A DNA stretch of 64,000 nucleotides from Gemmatimonadota bacterium (GTDB taxonomy: Bacteria; Gemmatimonadota; Gemmatimonadetes; Longimicrobiales; Gaopeijiaceae): assembly GCA_022560615.1 (NCBI GenBank), contig JADFSR010000006.1, forward strand, positions 114,324 to 178,323, read 5' to 3'. This document shows, piece after piece, positions 56,312-64,000 of this stretch. How positions within the stretch are numbered: position 1 is the stretch's first letter; each line of letters opens with the position of its first letter. The notes beneath the pieces were generated by a model, which did not search any database, was not told the DNA's origin, and was given only the letters and a program-made list of their open reading frames with translations. The position numbers were made by a program, and so were the translations under genes.

Positions 56312-58772
56312 GACGGCCCACTCCCGCGCACCGCGCAGAAGCCACCGCCGTCCGTGCAGCCAGGTTTCCGTAGCGTGCGTTCGAAGATCTCGTAGATCCT
56401 CCGGTATTCGTCGGTCCAGGAGGCGGGCTCGACGAATCCGTGGTTCTCGACTGGGTAGACGGCCAGTTCCCAATTCTCCTTACCCAGCTCGATGAGCCGC
56501 TGGGCGAGACGGACCACGTCGGCAAAGTGCACGTTGGTGTCCACCATTCCGTGCAGCATCACGAGGTGCTGATCCGGACCGAAGTTCTCGGCGAAGTAAA
56601 TCGGCGAGGACTGCTCATACGCCTGCTCGTCATCCTGCGGGAGGTTCAGAATGGAGCTCGTATAGCCGTGGTTGTAGTGCGCCCAGTCCGTTACGGAGCT
56701 GAGCGCCGCGCCGGACTTGAAGGTTTCCCCCGCTGTGAAGAGCCCCATGAGCGTGATGAAGCCACCGTATGAGCCGCCGTACAACCCGATGCGTTCCGCA
56801 TCGATACCCTCGTTCGCCGCCAGGTAGCGCGCGCCATCCACCTGGTCGGACAGGTCCTTGCCTCCCATCCAATGGTAGATGCCGGTGCGCCACTCGGAGC
56901 CGTACCCGGCCGAGCCGCGATAGTCGATGTCGAGTACGGTGTACCCGCTCGCCGCGAGGAACTGGTTGAACTGGTACTCCCGGTAGTACGACGACCAGTA
57001 GTTGTGAACGTTGTGCAGGTATCCCGCTCCGTGCACGAAGATGACCGCTCCCCGTGTGGCTCGGCGCCCAGGTCCTCCGGCCGGTAGATGCGCGCCGGGA
57101 CCATGGTGCCGTCTTCGGCCTCGAAACGAAGGATCTCGGGCTTGATCCAGGGGAAAGACTTCCACTCCTCCGTGGGCGAGTCTGTGACCTGGCTCATCTC
57201 CGCTGCGTCGTCGGAATCCGCTACGAAGAGCTCCAGGGGACGGTCGGCGACGTCGTGCACGATCGCGAGGCGCTTGCCGTCGGGTGACAGCGTACCGTTG
57301 AAGCGGCCTTCACCCTCTGTTATTCGCTCGCGGTGGGAGCCGTCGAAGTCCATCCAGAAGAGGTGCTCGCTGAACGGCGAGCCCTCATTCGTGCGCAGGA
57401 AAAACCTGGAGCGGTCTTCGGGCATGCTGACCGAGAGCACCTCCCACTCGCCACTCGTGAGGGCTCGGCGGTCTGAACCGTCAGCGTTCACGGAGTAGAG
57501 ATGCGCGTACCCCGTCTCCTCGCTCACGAAGTAGATACGGTCGGTCCCCGGAACGAAGCCGACGCATTCGGTGAAGCAGGGCCCGGCGACCCAAGCGTCG
57601 TCGTGCAGGTGGTCGACGAGTGTGCGCTCGCCAGTTGCCGCGTCGACGGACCAGAGCCATCGGTCCTTGTCGTCGAACGACACGGCGAAGACGAAGGCCT
57701 TGGTTCCGGCATCGTTCCAGTTTGCGCCGGAGACCGAAGAGCCCGGGGGCCCGGACCCCCGCCCGACCCGCACTGATCCCTCTCCCTCGTAGTCCTCAGG
57801 CACGAGGTCGATCCAACTGACTGCGCCGGTCGCGGTGGTAAGGATGCCGACGCGCCGGCTGCTCTGCGCGTCCCCGACCTTGGAGCGAACCGTCAGATCC
57901 CGTGTGTAGCCATCCGCGGTGATCCAGTCGGGTACGATCGTCTCCTTGGAGCCCTCCGACGGCCGACCCGCGTGGATCAGAGCGTACTCGCCCGAGCGAG
58001 TCGGCGTGAGCGCCCGGAGGCGCTCCTCCGGCGCGAGCCGGATCTGTGGCAGGAGACGCGCGGTATTTGCCTCCCGGACAGAGTCTCGACGCTCGCTCTG
58101 CGCCACGTCGCGCCGGATGTGCGCGAACAGCTCGAGCTGCTGGTTCTCGAGGAAGCCCCTCTGACCCTCGGCTTCCGGGGGGTCGCTCGGCTCGGGTTCC
58201 GAGGCCATACGTGTCAGCTGCGTGAGTTCGCCCGATTCGATCGTCAGCCTGAAGAGATTGCCGTCTCGCTGGAACAGGATCGACTCCCCATCGGAGCCGA
58301 AGAGCGGCTGCCCCTCGCCGTCCTGTGTGTGCGTGAGTCGCCGCACGCGCATTGAGCGGCGGTCGACGAGGTAGAGGTCGCCCCGGACGGACGAGATCCT
58401 CCAGCGACGGTCGGCGGAGAGGTCACCGTTGGCGAGAAGCGGTGCCATCTGTCGCATCGTATCGTCATCGACCATTTCGGGCGTGCCGCCGCGCGCCGAC
58501 ACACGGTACGAAGACCGTGAGGCGTCCCAGTCTAGTCCACCAGGCCTCCAGCTGAAGTAGACCCACTCGGAGTCATCCGTCCACCGGATCTCTCTAGGTG
58601 CCACGCCCACGTTCGATTCCGCTCGCATGATGCTGCGGATCGAGAGTTCGAATTGTTGGCCACGCACGGGCTCGGGCACGTGATCGGCAACGGTCTGTGC
58701 CGTCGCGGTGGTCACCCCAGCGAACACTCCAACGATCAGCGAAGCGGCCAACGAGGGCAGCCTCTTCATCAT
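56308..58772 (-). CDS. S9-family prolyl oligopeptidase-type peptidase (DPP IV-like), one frameshift
   Basis: Start ATG 58772 with CGGAG six bases upstream and a signal peptide ([19 protein letters not shown]). The first 530 residues form the beta-propeller ([36 protein letters not shown]). At about 57052 the frame changes: [15 protein letters not shown] is followed by [18 protein letters not shown] in another frame. One missing base in a GGGG run explains it. The second part carries the catalytic domain: [13 protein letters not shown] (Ser), [13 protein letters not shown] (Asp) and [10 protein letters not shown] (His). Read through, it is a complete exported serine peptidase of about 820 residues; either decayed or a sequence error. 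Between the phosphofructokinase and TMTC genes, all close-spaced. Confidence 0.83.
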
Positions 58773-58789
58773 GTCACTCCGCGGCACCG

Positions 58790-59881
58790 TCAGTCTCCCA
58801 TGCAGGTTCCCAAGGCCCTGGCGGTCTGAATGATGTCGCCGTCCAAGGGCACGGTCTTGATTGTTGCGATCGCCTGACCGAGCGGGACAGCCAGCACATC
58901 AGGTGGATCGAGCGCGACCATACATCCGAAGCGCCCGTCTCGCACCAGTTTGACGGCGGCGGCGCCGAAGCGAAGCGCCAGCAGTCGGTCGTATGAATTC
59001 GGGCCACCCCCCCGCTGTAGGTGGCCGAGCACCAGGTGGCGGTTCTCGCGGCCCGTACGGTCCTCGATGTCCATCGCGACTCTATGAGCCATGCCCCCCA
59101 ACCGCTCCTGGCCGCGGCCGGCCTGCTGGAAGAGCGGCTTGCCGCCCACCGGGAACGCACCCTCGGCGACCACCACGATCGCGAACTCGCGGCGCTCGAC
59201 GACGTAGCGTTCTTCGATCTTGTCACAGACGCGGTCGAGATCATAGGGGATTTCCGGGATCAAGATGACATCGGCGCTACCGGCGACCCCGGAGAAGAGC
59301 GCGATCCACCCCGCGTGGCGCCCCATCACCTCGACGACCATGACCCGCTGGTGCGCCTCTGCCGTGGAATGGAGCTTATCGATGGCGTCCGTCGCGGTCT
59401 CGACTGCGGTCAGGAAGCCGAACGTGAGGTTGGTGGCGGCGAGATCGTTGTCGATCGTCTTGGGCACGCCCACCACCTTGAGACCCTTCTGGAAGAGCGT
59501 GTGCGCGATCTTGAGTGAGCCATCGCCTCCGATCGCGATCAGCGCGTCGATCCCCCGCTCCGCCAACGCGTCAATGACGTCTTGTGATCGGTCGACGTAG
59601 GTCACCGAGCCGTCCTCTGCCTCTACCGGCCATCGCAGGGGATTCCCCCGATTCGTCGTGCCCAGAATCGTCCCGCCCTGATGGGTGATACCGCGCACCG
59701 CAGCTCGGTCGAGAGGGACGACGCCGTCTCCGTCGAACAGCCCGTCGTAGCTTTCCCGAATGCCGAACACCTCCCATCCGAGCCGCTCGGCGGACAGCAC
59801 CACCGCTCGAATGACGGCGTTCAGGCCAGGGGCATCTCCGCCGCCCGTGTTCACGGCGATGCGGCGAATATCAGTGCTCAT
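58790..59881 (-). CDS. pfkA: 6-phosphofructokinase, group III type
   Basis: 363 residues. PFK motifs: TGGGDAPGLNAVIRAVV, GTILGTTNRGNP, AIGGDGSLKIAHTL (Gly at the ATP/PPi-deciding position), VPKTIDNDLAAT (Lys where classical ATP enzymes have Gly), EVMGRHAGWIALFSGV, and LGHLQRGGGPNSYDRLLALR. Gly with Lys is the pattern of actinobacterial ATP-dependent enzymes such as that of Streptomyces, so ATP use is likely, with PPi not excluded. Phosphorylates fructose 6-phosphate in glycolysis. The S9 peptidase gene begins 17 bases downstream. Confidence 0.93.
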   Translation of the reverse strand: MSTDIRRIAVNTGGGDAPGLNAVIRAVVLSAERLGWEVFGIRESYDGLFDGDGVVPLDRAAVRGITHQGGTILGTTNRGNPLRWPVEAEDGSVTYVDRSQDVIDALAERGIDALIAIGGDGSLKIAHTLFQKGLKVVGVPKTIDNDLAATNLTFGFLTAVETATDAIDKLHSTAEAHQRVMVVEVMGRHAGWIALFSGVAGSADVILIPEIPYDLDRVCDKIEERYVVERREFAIVVVAEGAFPVGGKPLFQQAGRGQERLGGMAHRVAMDIEDRTGRENRHLVLGHLQRGGGPNSYDRLLALRFGAAAVKLVRDGRFGCMVALDPPDVLAVPLGQAIATIKTVPLDGDIIQTARALGTCMGD

Positions 59882-59945
59882 GGGGGGACCGAGGACGGCG
59901 AGCCTACCGCATCGTCAGAACACCTCCCGTACGGTTCCGGTGAAC

Positions 59946-60011
59946 TCAGCTCCAGATCACGCGGATACCGTATCCGGCCCCGTTGAAGATCGATCCGTAC
60001 AGGAAGCTCAT
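59946..60011 (-). CDS. Candidate 21-residue small ORF with strong ribosome site
   Basis: ATG 60011 is preceded by AGAGGAGCC at the right distance; the peptide (MSFLYGSIFNGAGYGIRVIW and a final Ser) is rather hydrophobic. It lies 64 bases upstream of the phosphofructokinase start on the same strand. It could be a real small protein, a leader peptide or chance. No family is recognised. Confidence 0.3.
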   Translation of the reverse strand: MSFLYGSIFNGAGYGIRVIWS

Positions 60012-60143
60012 ACAAGGCTCCTCTGGAGCAGGCTGCCTCGATACGAAACAAGGGGGGTGCGGAGAGAAATCTTCGGCGTCGCCGCCGGGGCCTGAGTAAA
60101 TTTAGGGAGTAGAATCGGTCACCGCTACGCCGGGACAGCGTTG

Positions 60144-60512
60144 CTAGGACGCGTTGTGTGCTGCCGACGCCTCAGCCACAGCGTCGAGCAGCGCCTGCCG
60201 ACTGACGGGCTTCATCAGCGTCGTCCTCGCCCCCATCTTCTTTGCCGTGCTGAGGAGCTCGGTCGTCGTCCCCGTTAACGCGATGATTTGCACGTCGGCG
60301 AATATTCCAATCAAAGCTTCGATGAGCTCGATCCCATCGCCCCCTGGCATCTTGAGGTCGGTGACGACGACTTCGGGGTTCTTCTGAATGAAGAGACGCA
60401 TCGCCTCTGCGCCGTTCTTCGCGTAGTACAGCTCGTGCCCGGCCGACTGCAGAATGTGGCGCTGCAGAAGGAGATCTTGTTCGTCGTCATCAACGATGAG
60501 TACTCGGGCCAT
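60144..60512 (-). CDS. Stand-alone response-regulator receiver protein
   Basis: 122 residues from ATG 60512 (the family start, MARVLIVDDDEQD). Acidic pocket VDDDE, phospho-acceptor in VVVTDLKMPGGDG, Thr in IIALTGTTTE and Lys in TLMKPVSRQALL: a full CheY-like site with no output domain. Such proteins pass phosphate to other regulators or bind protein partners. No histidine kinase is encoded nearby, so its partner lies elsewhere. The 262 bases downstream towards the PFK gene hold only the small ORF candidate. Confidence 0.9.
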   Translation of the reverse strand: MARVLIVDDDEQDLLLQRHILQSAGHELYYAKNGAEAMRLFIQKNPEVVVTDLKMPGGDGIELIEALIGIFADVQIIALTGTTTELLSTAKKMGARTTLMKPVSRQALLDAVAEASAAHNAS

Positions 60513-60597
60513 GTCCTGTGTGGGCAGAGATCCGCCGACCTCGATTCGCACTCAATTGATGGAACCAAAGTGCCCTGGGAGCAAGGGTCTTGTTTCT

Positions 60598-61407
60598 CTA
60601 GCGCGAGCCGTTCGACGGGAGAAGTTGGAAGGTCACAGTTTGAGACTCCTCCGGCCCAGTTCGCGGCTCTTCGTCGCCGAGATAGAAGACCGAAGTCGTC
60701 ACGATCCTTTCAAGCCGCTCCGCCGAGAGCACCCGACCCTCCCCGACGTGGAAGACGAACGTGCCCTCCCGCGCGCTCTCTCGCGTGACTTGCATTTTGG
60801 CGTCGGGCCCGAGATGCGGCTGATCGATCACCGTGCTACCACCGCCCTTGGCACTGTAGCTGATCGTGACCTCCTCACCTTCGATCGACTCGATCGAGAA
60901 CCTCGTCGCTTCCGCAAAGTCGAGGTCGAGGTCCGGGAGGGTGTAGCCGGATATCTTCGCCCACTCCCCGCCCACCTCTTGGGGCTCGACGGGAAGCGGT
61001 AGAAAGGAGACGAGCGTCAGCGCCTCGAGCGTGGGGCGCCACTGATCCGCTTCTAGCCCTAGTTCCGAGAATGGCATCGTCCCGACCGAAGGGTCTCCTT
61101 CGCCCACGTCGAGCGTGTATTCCGCGATCATGTTGCCGTCATCGTCTTCGTATACGTCGATGCCGAGCAGAATCGTGTCCGGCCCTATGCGGTACTGCTC
61201 GCGACCGTCCACGGCCCCTACGACTTCGAGCACGCCCCAGTAGCTCGTCTGATGGGGCTTGGCCCGGAGAGTTGGGGGTGGGGGCTCTACCCGTCTTTGC
61301 TGAGCGGCCGTCGTCGAGGCGGCCACTGTCGCGTCCGCCAAAACGGCTACCGTCAGGATCGCGAGTGTGAGCAGACCTCGGCGTCCACGCTGGACAGGTC
61401 GAGTCAC
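60598..61407 (-). CDS. Exported protein of unknown function
   Basis: 269 residues from GTG 61407; this start gives a basic n-region and a hydrophobic core (VTRPVQRGRRGLLTLAILTV and following) with a cleavage region at TTAAQ. The mature part is beta-rich and acidic (YWGVLEVVGAVDGREQYRIG, then LLGIDVYEDDDGNMIAEYTL, later YSAKGGGSTVIDQPHLGPDA), like uncharacterised secreted beta-barrel or sandwich proteins. The C-terminus is polar. No motif for an enzyme is seen. Divergent from the DUF1080 gene with 165 bases between. Confidence 0.65.
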   Translation of the reverse strand: MTRPVQRGRRGLLTLAILTVAVLADATVAASTTAAQQRRVEPPPPTLRAKPHQTSYWGVLEVVGAVDGREQYRIGPDTILLGIDVYEDDDGNMIAEYTLDVGEGDPSVGTMPFSELGLEADQWRPTLEALTLVSFLPLPVEPQEVGGEWAKISGYTLPDLDLDFAEATRFSIESIEGEEVTISYSAKGGGSTVIDQPHLGPDAKMQVTRESAREGTFVFHVGEGRVLSAERLERIVTTSVFYLGDEEPRTGPEESQTVTFQLLPSNGSR

Positions 61408-61572
61408 GGTTCTGGTTCGGGGTGGAAACGTGGTTCCGCGCGTGTCACGGCACGGGCTGCACCTAATCGTACGCACCGGCGTCTGATCGGGACAGCGAGT
61501 CTGTCGGACCTGCCGCGAATTCATCGGAGCTCTGGGATGGCTCTTCGGTCGCCTCGCGCCTACACTGCCAGG

Positions 61573-62388
61573 ATGGACACTCACGATGTATCGGACGACC
61601 TGCTCGGCAGACGTCTAAAGGCTTCCGCCGTTGGAATCCTGTCACTCCTGCTCGGCTCGACGGCGCCACAGGAGCAAGAGTGGCGACCGCTCTTCAACGG
61701 AGAAGACCTCTCCGGTTGGACCGTGAAGGTCACCGGGTACGATCTCGGTGAAGATCCCTTGGGCACGTTCCGCGTCGAAGACGGACTGCTCACGGTGGGC
61801 TATGAGCGATACGACGTCTTCGGCGAACGGTTCGCACACCTCTTCTACGACGAGCCGTTCTCCAGCTACGTGCTGCGCATCGAGTATCGATTCATCGGAG
61901 AGCAGGTCGAGGGAGGGCCCGACTGGGCCGTCAAGAACAGCGGCGTGATGTTCCATTCCCAAAGCCCGGAATCCATGGCCCGCGATCAGGACTTCCCGAT
62001 CTCGCTGGAGGCTCAGTTGCTCGGCGGTAACGGATTCGATGAGCGTCCCACCGCCAACTTGTGCACGCCCGGCACTCACGTCGTCATGGAGGGCGAGCTC
62101 ATCGAGCGACACTGCACGAGCGCGCGGGCACCCACCTATCACGGGGAAGAGTGGGTGACGGTCGATCTCGTCGTGCGCGGAGGTACCTCGATTGCGCACG
62201 TGATCGGTGGCGATACCGTGCTGGCGTACGAACGGCCCGTCGTTGGCGGTGGGGTGGTGAACGGCTACGACGAGGCCGCCAAGCATGATGGTGAGTTGCT
62301 CACGGGGGGCTACATCGCGCTACAGAGCGAGAGTCACCCCGTCCAGTTCCGGCAGGTGCTTCTGCGGCCGTTGGCAGGAGGGCGTTGA
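61573..62388 (+). CDS. DUF1080 / 3-keto-disaccharide hydrolase-domain protein
   Basis: 271 residues from ATG 61573 with AGG upstream; the N-terminus holds a weak export signal (KASAVGILSLLLGSTA). The concanavalin-like jelly roll of the KSD (DUF1080) family starts with EWRPLFNGEDLSGWTVK. It continues with FRVEDGLLTVGYERYDVFGE, NSGVMFHSQSPESMARDQDF, SLEAQLLGGNG, VDLVVRGGTSIAHVIGGDTV and GGYIALQSESHPVQFRQVLL. Family members hydrolyse 3-keto-glycosides or bind glycans. Fits with the secreted sugar-active genes elsewhere in the window. Confidence 0.9.
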   Translation: MDTHDVSDDLLGRRLKASAVGILSLLLGSTAPQEQEWRPLFNGEDLSGWTVKVTGYDLGEDPLGTFRVEDGLLTVGYERYDVFGERFAHLFYDEPFSSYVLRIEYRFIGEQVEGGPDWAVKNSGVMFHSQSPESMARDQDFPISLEAQLLGGNGFDERPTANLCTPGTHVVMEGELIERHCTSARAPTYHGEEWVTVDLVVRGGTSIAHVIGGDTVLAYERPVVGGGVVNGYDEAAKHDGELLTGGYIALQSESHPVQFRQVLLRPLAGGR

Positions 62389-62395
62389 GGACGAC

Positions 62396-62938
62396 CTAGC
62401 TGCTCGGTGGACCGTCAGGGTGCAGCGCGCAGTTGGGCGGTACGTCCCGGGTCCAGTTGAGGTTGATGATCTTCCATCCGCCGTCGCGCCGCATCAGCGT
62501 GGCGACGTCGATGCCGCAGTGGCTGAATTCCGAGCCGATATAGAAGTCGTAGGGGGTCCAGATGGTCGCGATGGCGCCGGCCACGCGCACCTCAGCGTCC
62601 CACATCCGCTCGGTCATCACCTCTTCGCCGGTCTCGACGCGTTGAAGAAGACCGGCGAGCGTCGAGCGGCCGAAGACGGTGGTGCCGCTCCGAGCGTCCG
62701 TGGATTCCATCGTGATGTTCGGATCCACGGCGTTCGCAATGAGGTCGGGATCGCCGGCCAGACCGTCGAAGAACGCCTGGAGAACCGCGAGGATGTCGGC
62801 GCGCTCTGCGACGGTCGGCATGTGTGCTGCCATTTCCGCGGCCTGGATGCGTGTGCTCGGGGCGTCGTCGCCCCCATCGGTCGAGCCGCAGGCGGTGCAA
62901 ATCAGAAGAGTCGCTATCAGGGACACGGCGCATTTCAT
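62396..62938 (-). CDS. SnoaL/NTF2-like lipoprotein
   Basis: 180 residues. Lipoprotein signal LIATLLICTAC-G. The mature part has the NTF2-like cone fold pattern of DUF4440/SnoaL proteins: ADILAVLQAFFDGLAGDPDL, then TTVFGRSTLAGLLQRV, then TIWTPYDFYIGSEFSHCGID, ending RRDGGWKIINLNWTRDV. Such proteins bind small molecules or serve as enzymes; the role here is unknown. Starts 8 bases after the MutS-like gene stop, so the pair is likely co-transcribed. Confidence 0.82.
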   Translation of the reverse strand: MKCAVSLIATLLICTACGSTDGGDDAPSTRIQAAEMAAHMPTVAERADILAVLQAFFDGLAGDPDLIANAVDPNITMESTDARSGTTVFGRSTLAGLLQRVETGEEVMTERMWDAEVRVAGAIATIWTPYDFYIGSEFSHCGIDVATLMRRDGGWKIINLNWTRDVPPNCALHPDGPPSS

Positions 62939-62945
62939 GAGCTTC

Positions 62946-64000
62946 TCACTTTGGGTGATCGGCCTCGTCGACCAGGGAGTCTAATCCCACGGCCTCGAGT
63001 AGTGCGAGAGCGTTGCTCGTCTGTGCGAGCCCGGGCCGCATCAGGTAGTCGAACTCGAGTCGCGTCGTCCCTCCTTCACGATGCACGGTCTCACGGAAGT
63101 GGACGCAGGTTGCCACTTCGGCGAGATCGGGCGCGTCGGCGAGCGCGAGGTCGTGCGTGCTGACCACACCGATCGCGACCTGTTCAAGCAGGTGCCTGAG
63201 GACCGCGCGCGCCGCGATCTGCCGCTCGGAGCTGTTCGTCCCGTGCAACATCTCGTCGAGCAGGTATAGGACTGGCCCCTCGTCTCCCGCCTGCATTCGG
63301 GCGGCCTCGACGATGCTACGAACGCGAAGCAGCTGCGCCATGAAGAGCGAGACGCCCTGCGAGAGCGAGTCCTCGATGCTCATGCTGGTGAAAATGCGTA
63401 CACGGGGCATCTCGAGCTTGGCCGCGCACACTGGCGCTCCGACTCCGGCGAGAATGCAGTTCGCGCCTATCGCGCGAAGCAACGTGCTCTTCCCCGACAT
63501 GTTCGATCCGGTCACGAGGAGGAAGGACCCGGGCGGGCCGACCTCTACGTCGTTGCGAATGCACTCGTCGTCGGTTAGCAGCGGGTGCCCCACTCCGGGC
63601 GCGTTGATGCCCGTCACCGTGTCGGACTCGTGCCACGTCGGGAACACCCAGTCCGGGTGGTCGTGTGCCAGGCTCCCCAGTCCACTCAGCGCCTCGATCT
63701 CGCCCAGCGCTTCGATCCAGCCGTGGGCGACGGCGCCGCTCGAACGCCGCCAACGGTCCAGGCGCACTCCCAGATGAACGTCCAGGAGCAGGATGGGCGC
63801 GAGACCCACATAAATGAGGTTGCGCCGACTGTCCACGGTGTCGACCAGCTTCGCCAGTCGGGCGAGCTGCCGGTGCGCGGAGTCGCCCTGCGTCCGGATT
63901 CTTTCGGCCTGCGTGTGAAGCGCGGGAGCGCTCATCGGCCAGGTCTCGAGCTGCCGGAGCTGGGGGACGTAGGCGGCGAGAGCTGGGCCCATCGCCGCGA
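62946..64000 (-). CDS. MutS-family ATPase-like protein (5' end beyond window)
   Basis: About 350 C-terminal residues are seen; the frame is open to the window edge, so the true start lies beyond. The MutS domain V ATPase is intact: Walker A TGSNMSGKSTLLRAIGAN, the middle MSIEDSLSQGVSLFMAQLLR, Walker B LYLLDEMLHGTNSSER, and VVSTHDLALADAPDL. A hydrophobic segment in LIYVGLAPILLLDVHLGVRL suggests a membrane span before the ATPase, as in the 'MutS-related' membrane proteins that are distinct from mismatch-repair MutS and MutS2. The C-terminal helix-turn-helix of MutS is missing. Function unknown. Confidence 0.85.
   Translation of the reverse strand, partial: AAMGPALAAYVPQLRQLETWPMSAPALHTQAERIRTQGDSAHRQLARLAKLVDTVDSRRNLIYVGLAPILLLDVHLGVRLDRWRRSSGAVAHGWIEALGEIEALSGLGSLAHDHPDWVFPTWHESDTVTGINAPGVGHPLLTDDECIRNDVEVGPPGSFLLVTGSNMSGKSTLLRAIGANCILAGVGAPVCAAKLEMPRVRIFTSMSIEDSLSQGVSLFMAQLLRVRSIVEAARMQAGDEGPVLYLLDEMLHGTNSSERQIAARAVLRHLLEQVAIGVVSTHDLALADAPDLAEVATCVHFRETVHREGGTTRLEFDYLMRPGLAQTSNALALLEAVGLDSLVDEADHPK

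Overview
The window is high-GC DNA, densely coded on both strands, and most likely comes from an uncultured Gemmatimonadota bacterium or a close relative. That placement is an inference from gene content, with no rRNA or marker-gene support. The content includes several secreted or membrane M28 and S9 peptidases, secreted amidohydrolases, a kinase with C-terminal TPRs, a PadR regulator coupled to a large duplicated FtsX/MacB permease (ADOP type), a PIG-L deacetylase, a DUF1080 hydrolase and many cleavable or lipoprotein signals. The envelope is diderm: there is an Omp85-like barrel and several lipoproteins.

Layout. 0-2.3 kb: the 5' part of a PQQ dehydrogenase gene and an M28 peptidase. 2.4-8.3 kb: a disturbed segment. 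A broken IS21-family element lies on the left, then an apparently intact nitrogen cassette (type III glutamine synthetase and an ammonium transporter with an added Ig-like domain), then two gene remnants joined end to end. 8.3-15.2 kb: a tight minus-strand run with a regulator-PBP4 fusion, a membrane M28 peptidase, a PHP metallohydrolase and a small membrane protein. 15.3-16.6 kb: ECF sigma factor, anti-sigma factor and YbjQ. 16.7-19.6 kb: a class V aminotransferase and an amidohydrolase. 19.9-27.8 kb, plus strand: NAD-dependent DNA ligase, PolX, a Ca2+/Na+ exchanger, FabI, a class III aminotransferase and a HAD phosphatase. 27.8-28.4 kb: pterin dehydratase, tRNA-Glu and tRNA-Val. 28.5-32 kb: a haloalkane dehalogenase-like hydrolase, an Omp85-like protein and a UMF1-type MFS transporter. 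32-35.5 kb: a pseudopilin, HD-GYP and two small membrane proteins. 35.7-39.3 kb: a swivel-first aconitase-family enzyme and an NSS transporter. 39.5-44 kb: a complete BMP-type nucleoside ABC importer. 44-54.4 kb: a kinase-TPR protein interrupted at a G8 run, a PIG-L enzyme, an SSS symporter with a 42-residue partner, and PadR/ADOP. 54.4-60.5 kb: a TMTC-like TPR membrane protein, an S9 peptidase with one frameshift, a phosphofructokinase and a lone receiver protein. 60.6-64 kb: secreted proteins of unknown or glycoside-related function and a MutS-like ATPase cut by the window edge.

The most unusual points are the receiver/AraC/membrane/PBP4 fusion, the AmtB with an extracellular-type Ig domain on its predicted cytoplasmic tail, the pseudopilin-HD-GYP operon, the small symporter partner, and the broken sequences on both sides of the nitrogen cassette. 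Several single-base frameshifts could be assembly errors or true decay; the sequence alone does not decide. No CRISPR array, phage or toxin-antitoxin module was seen.
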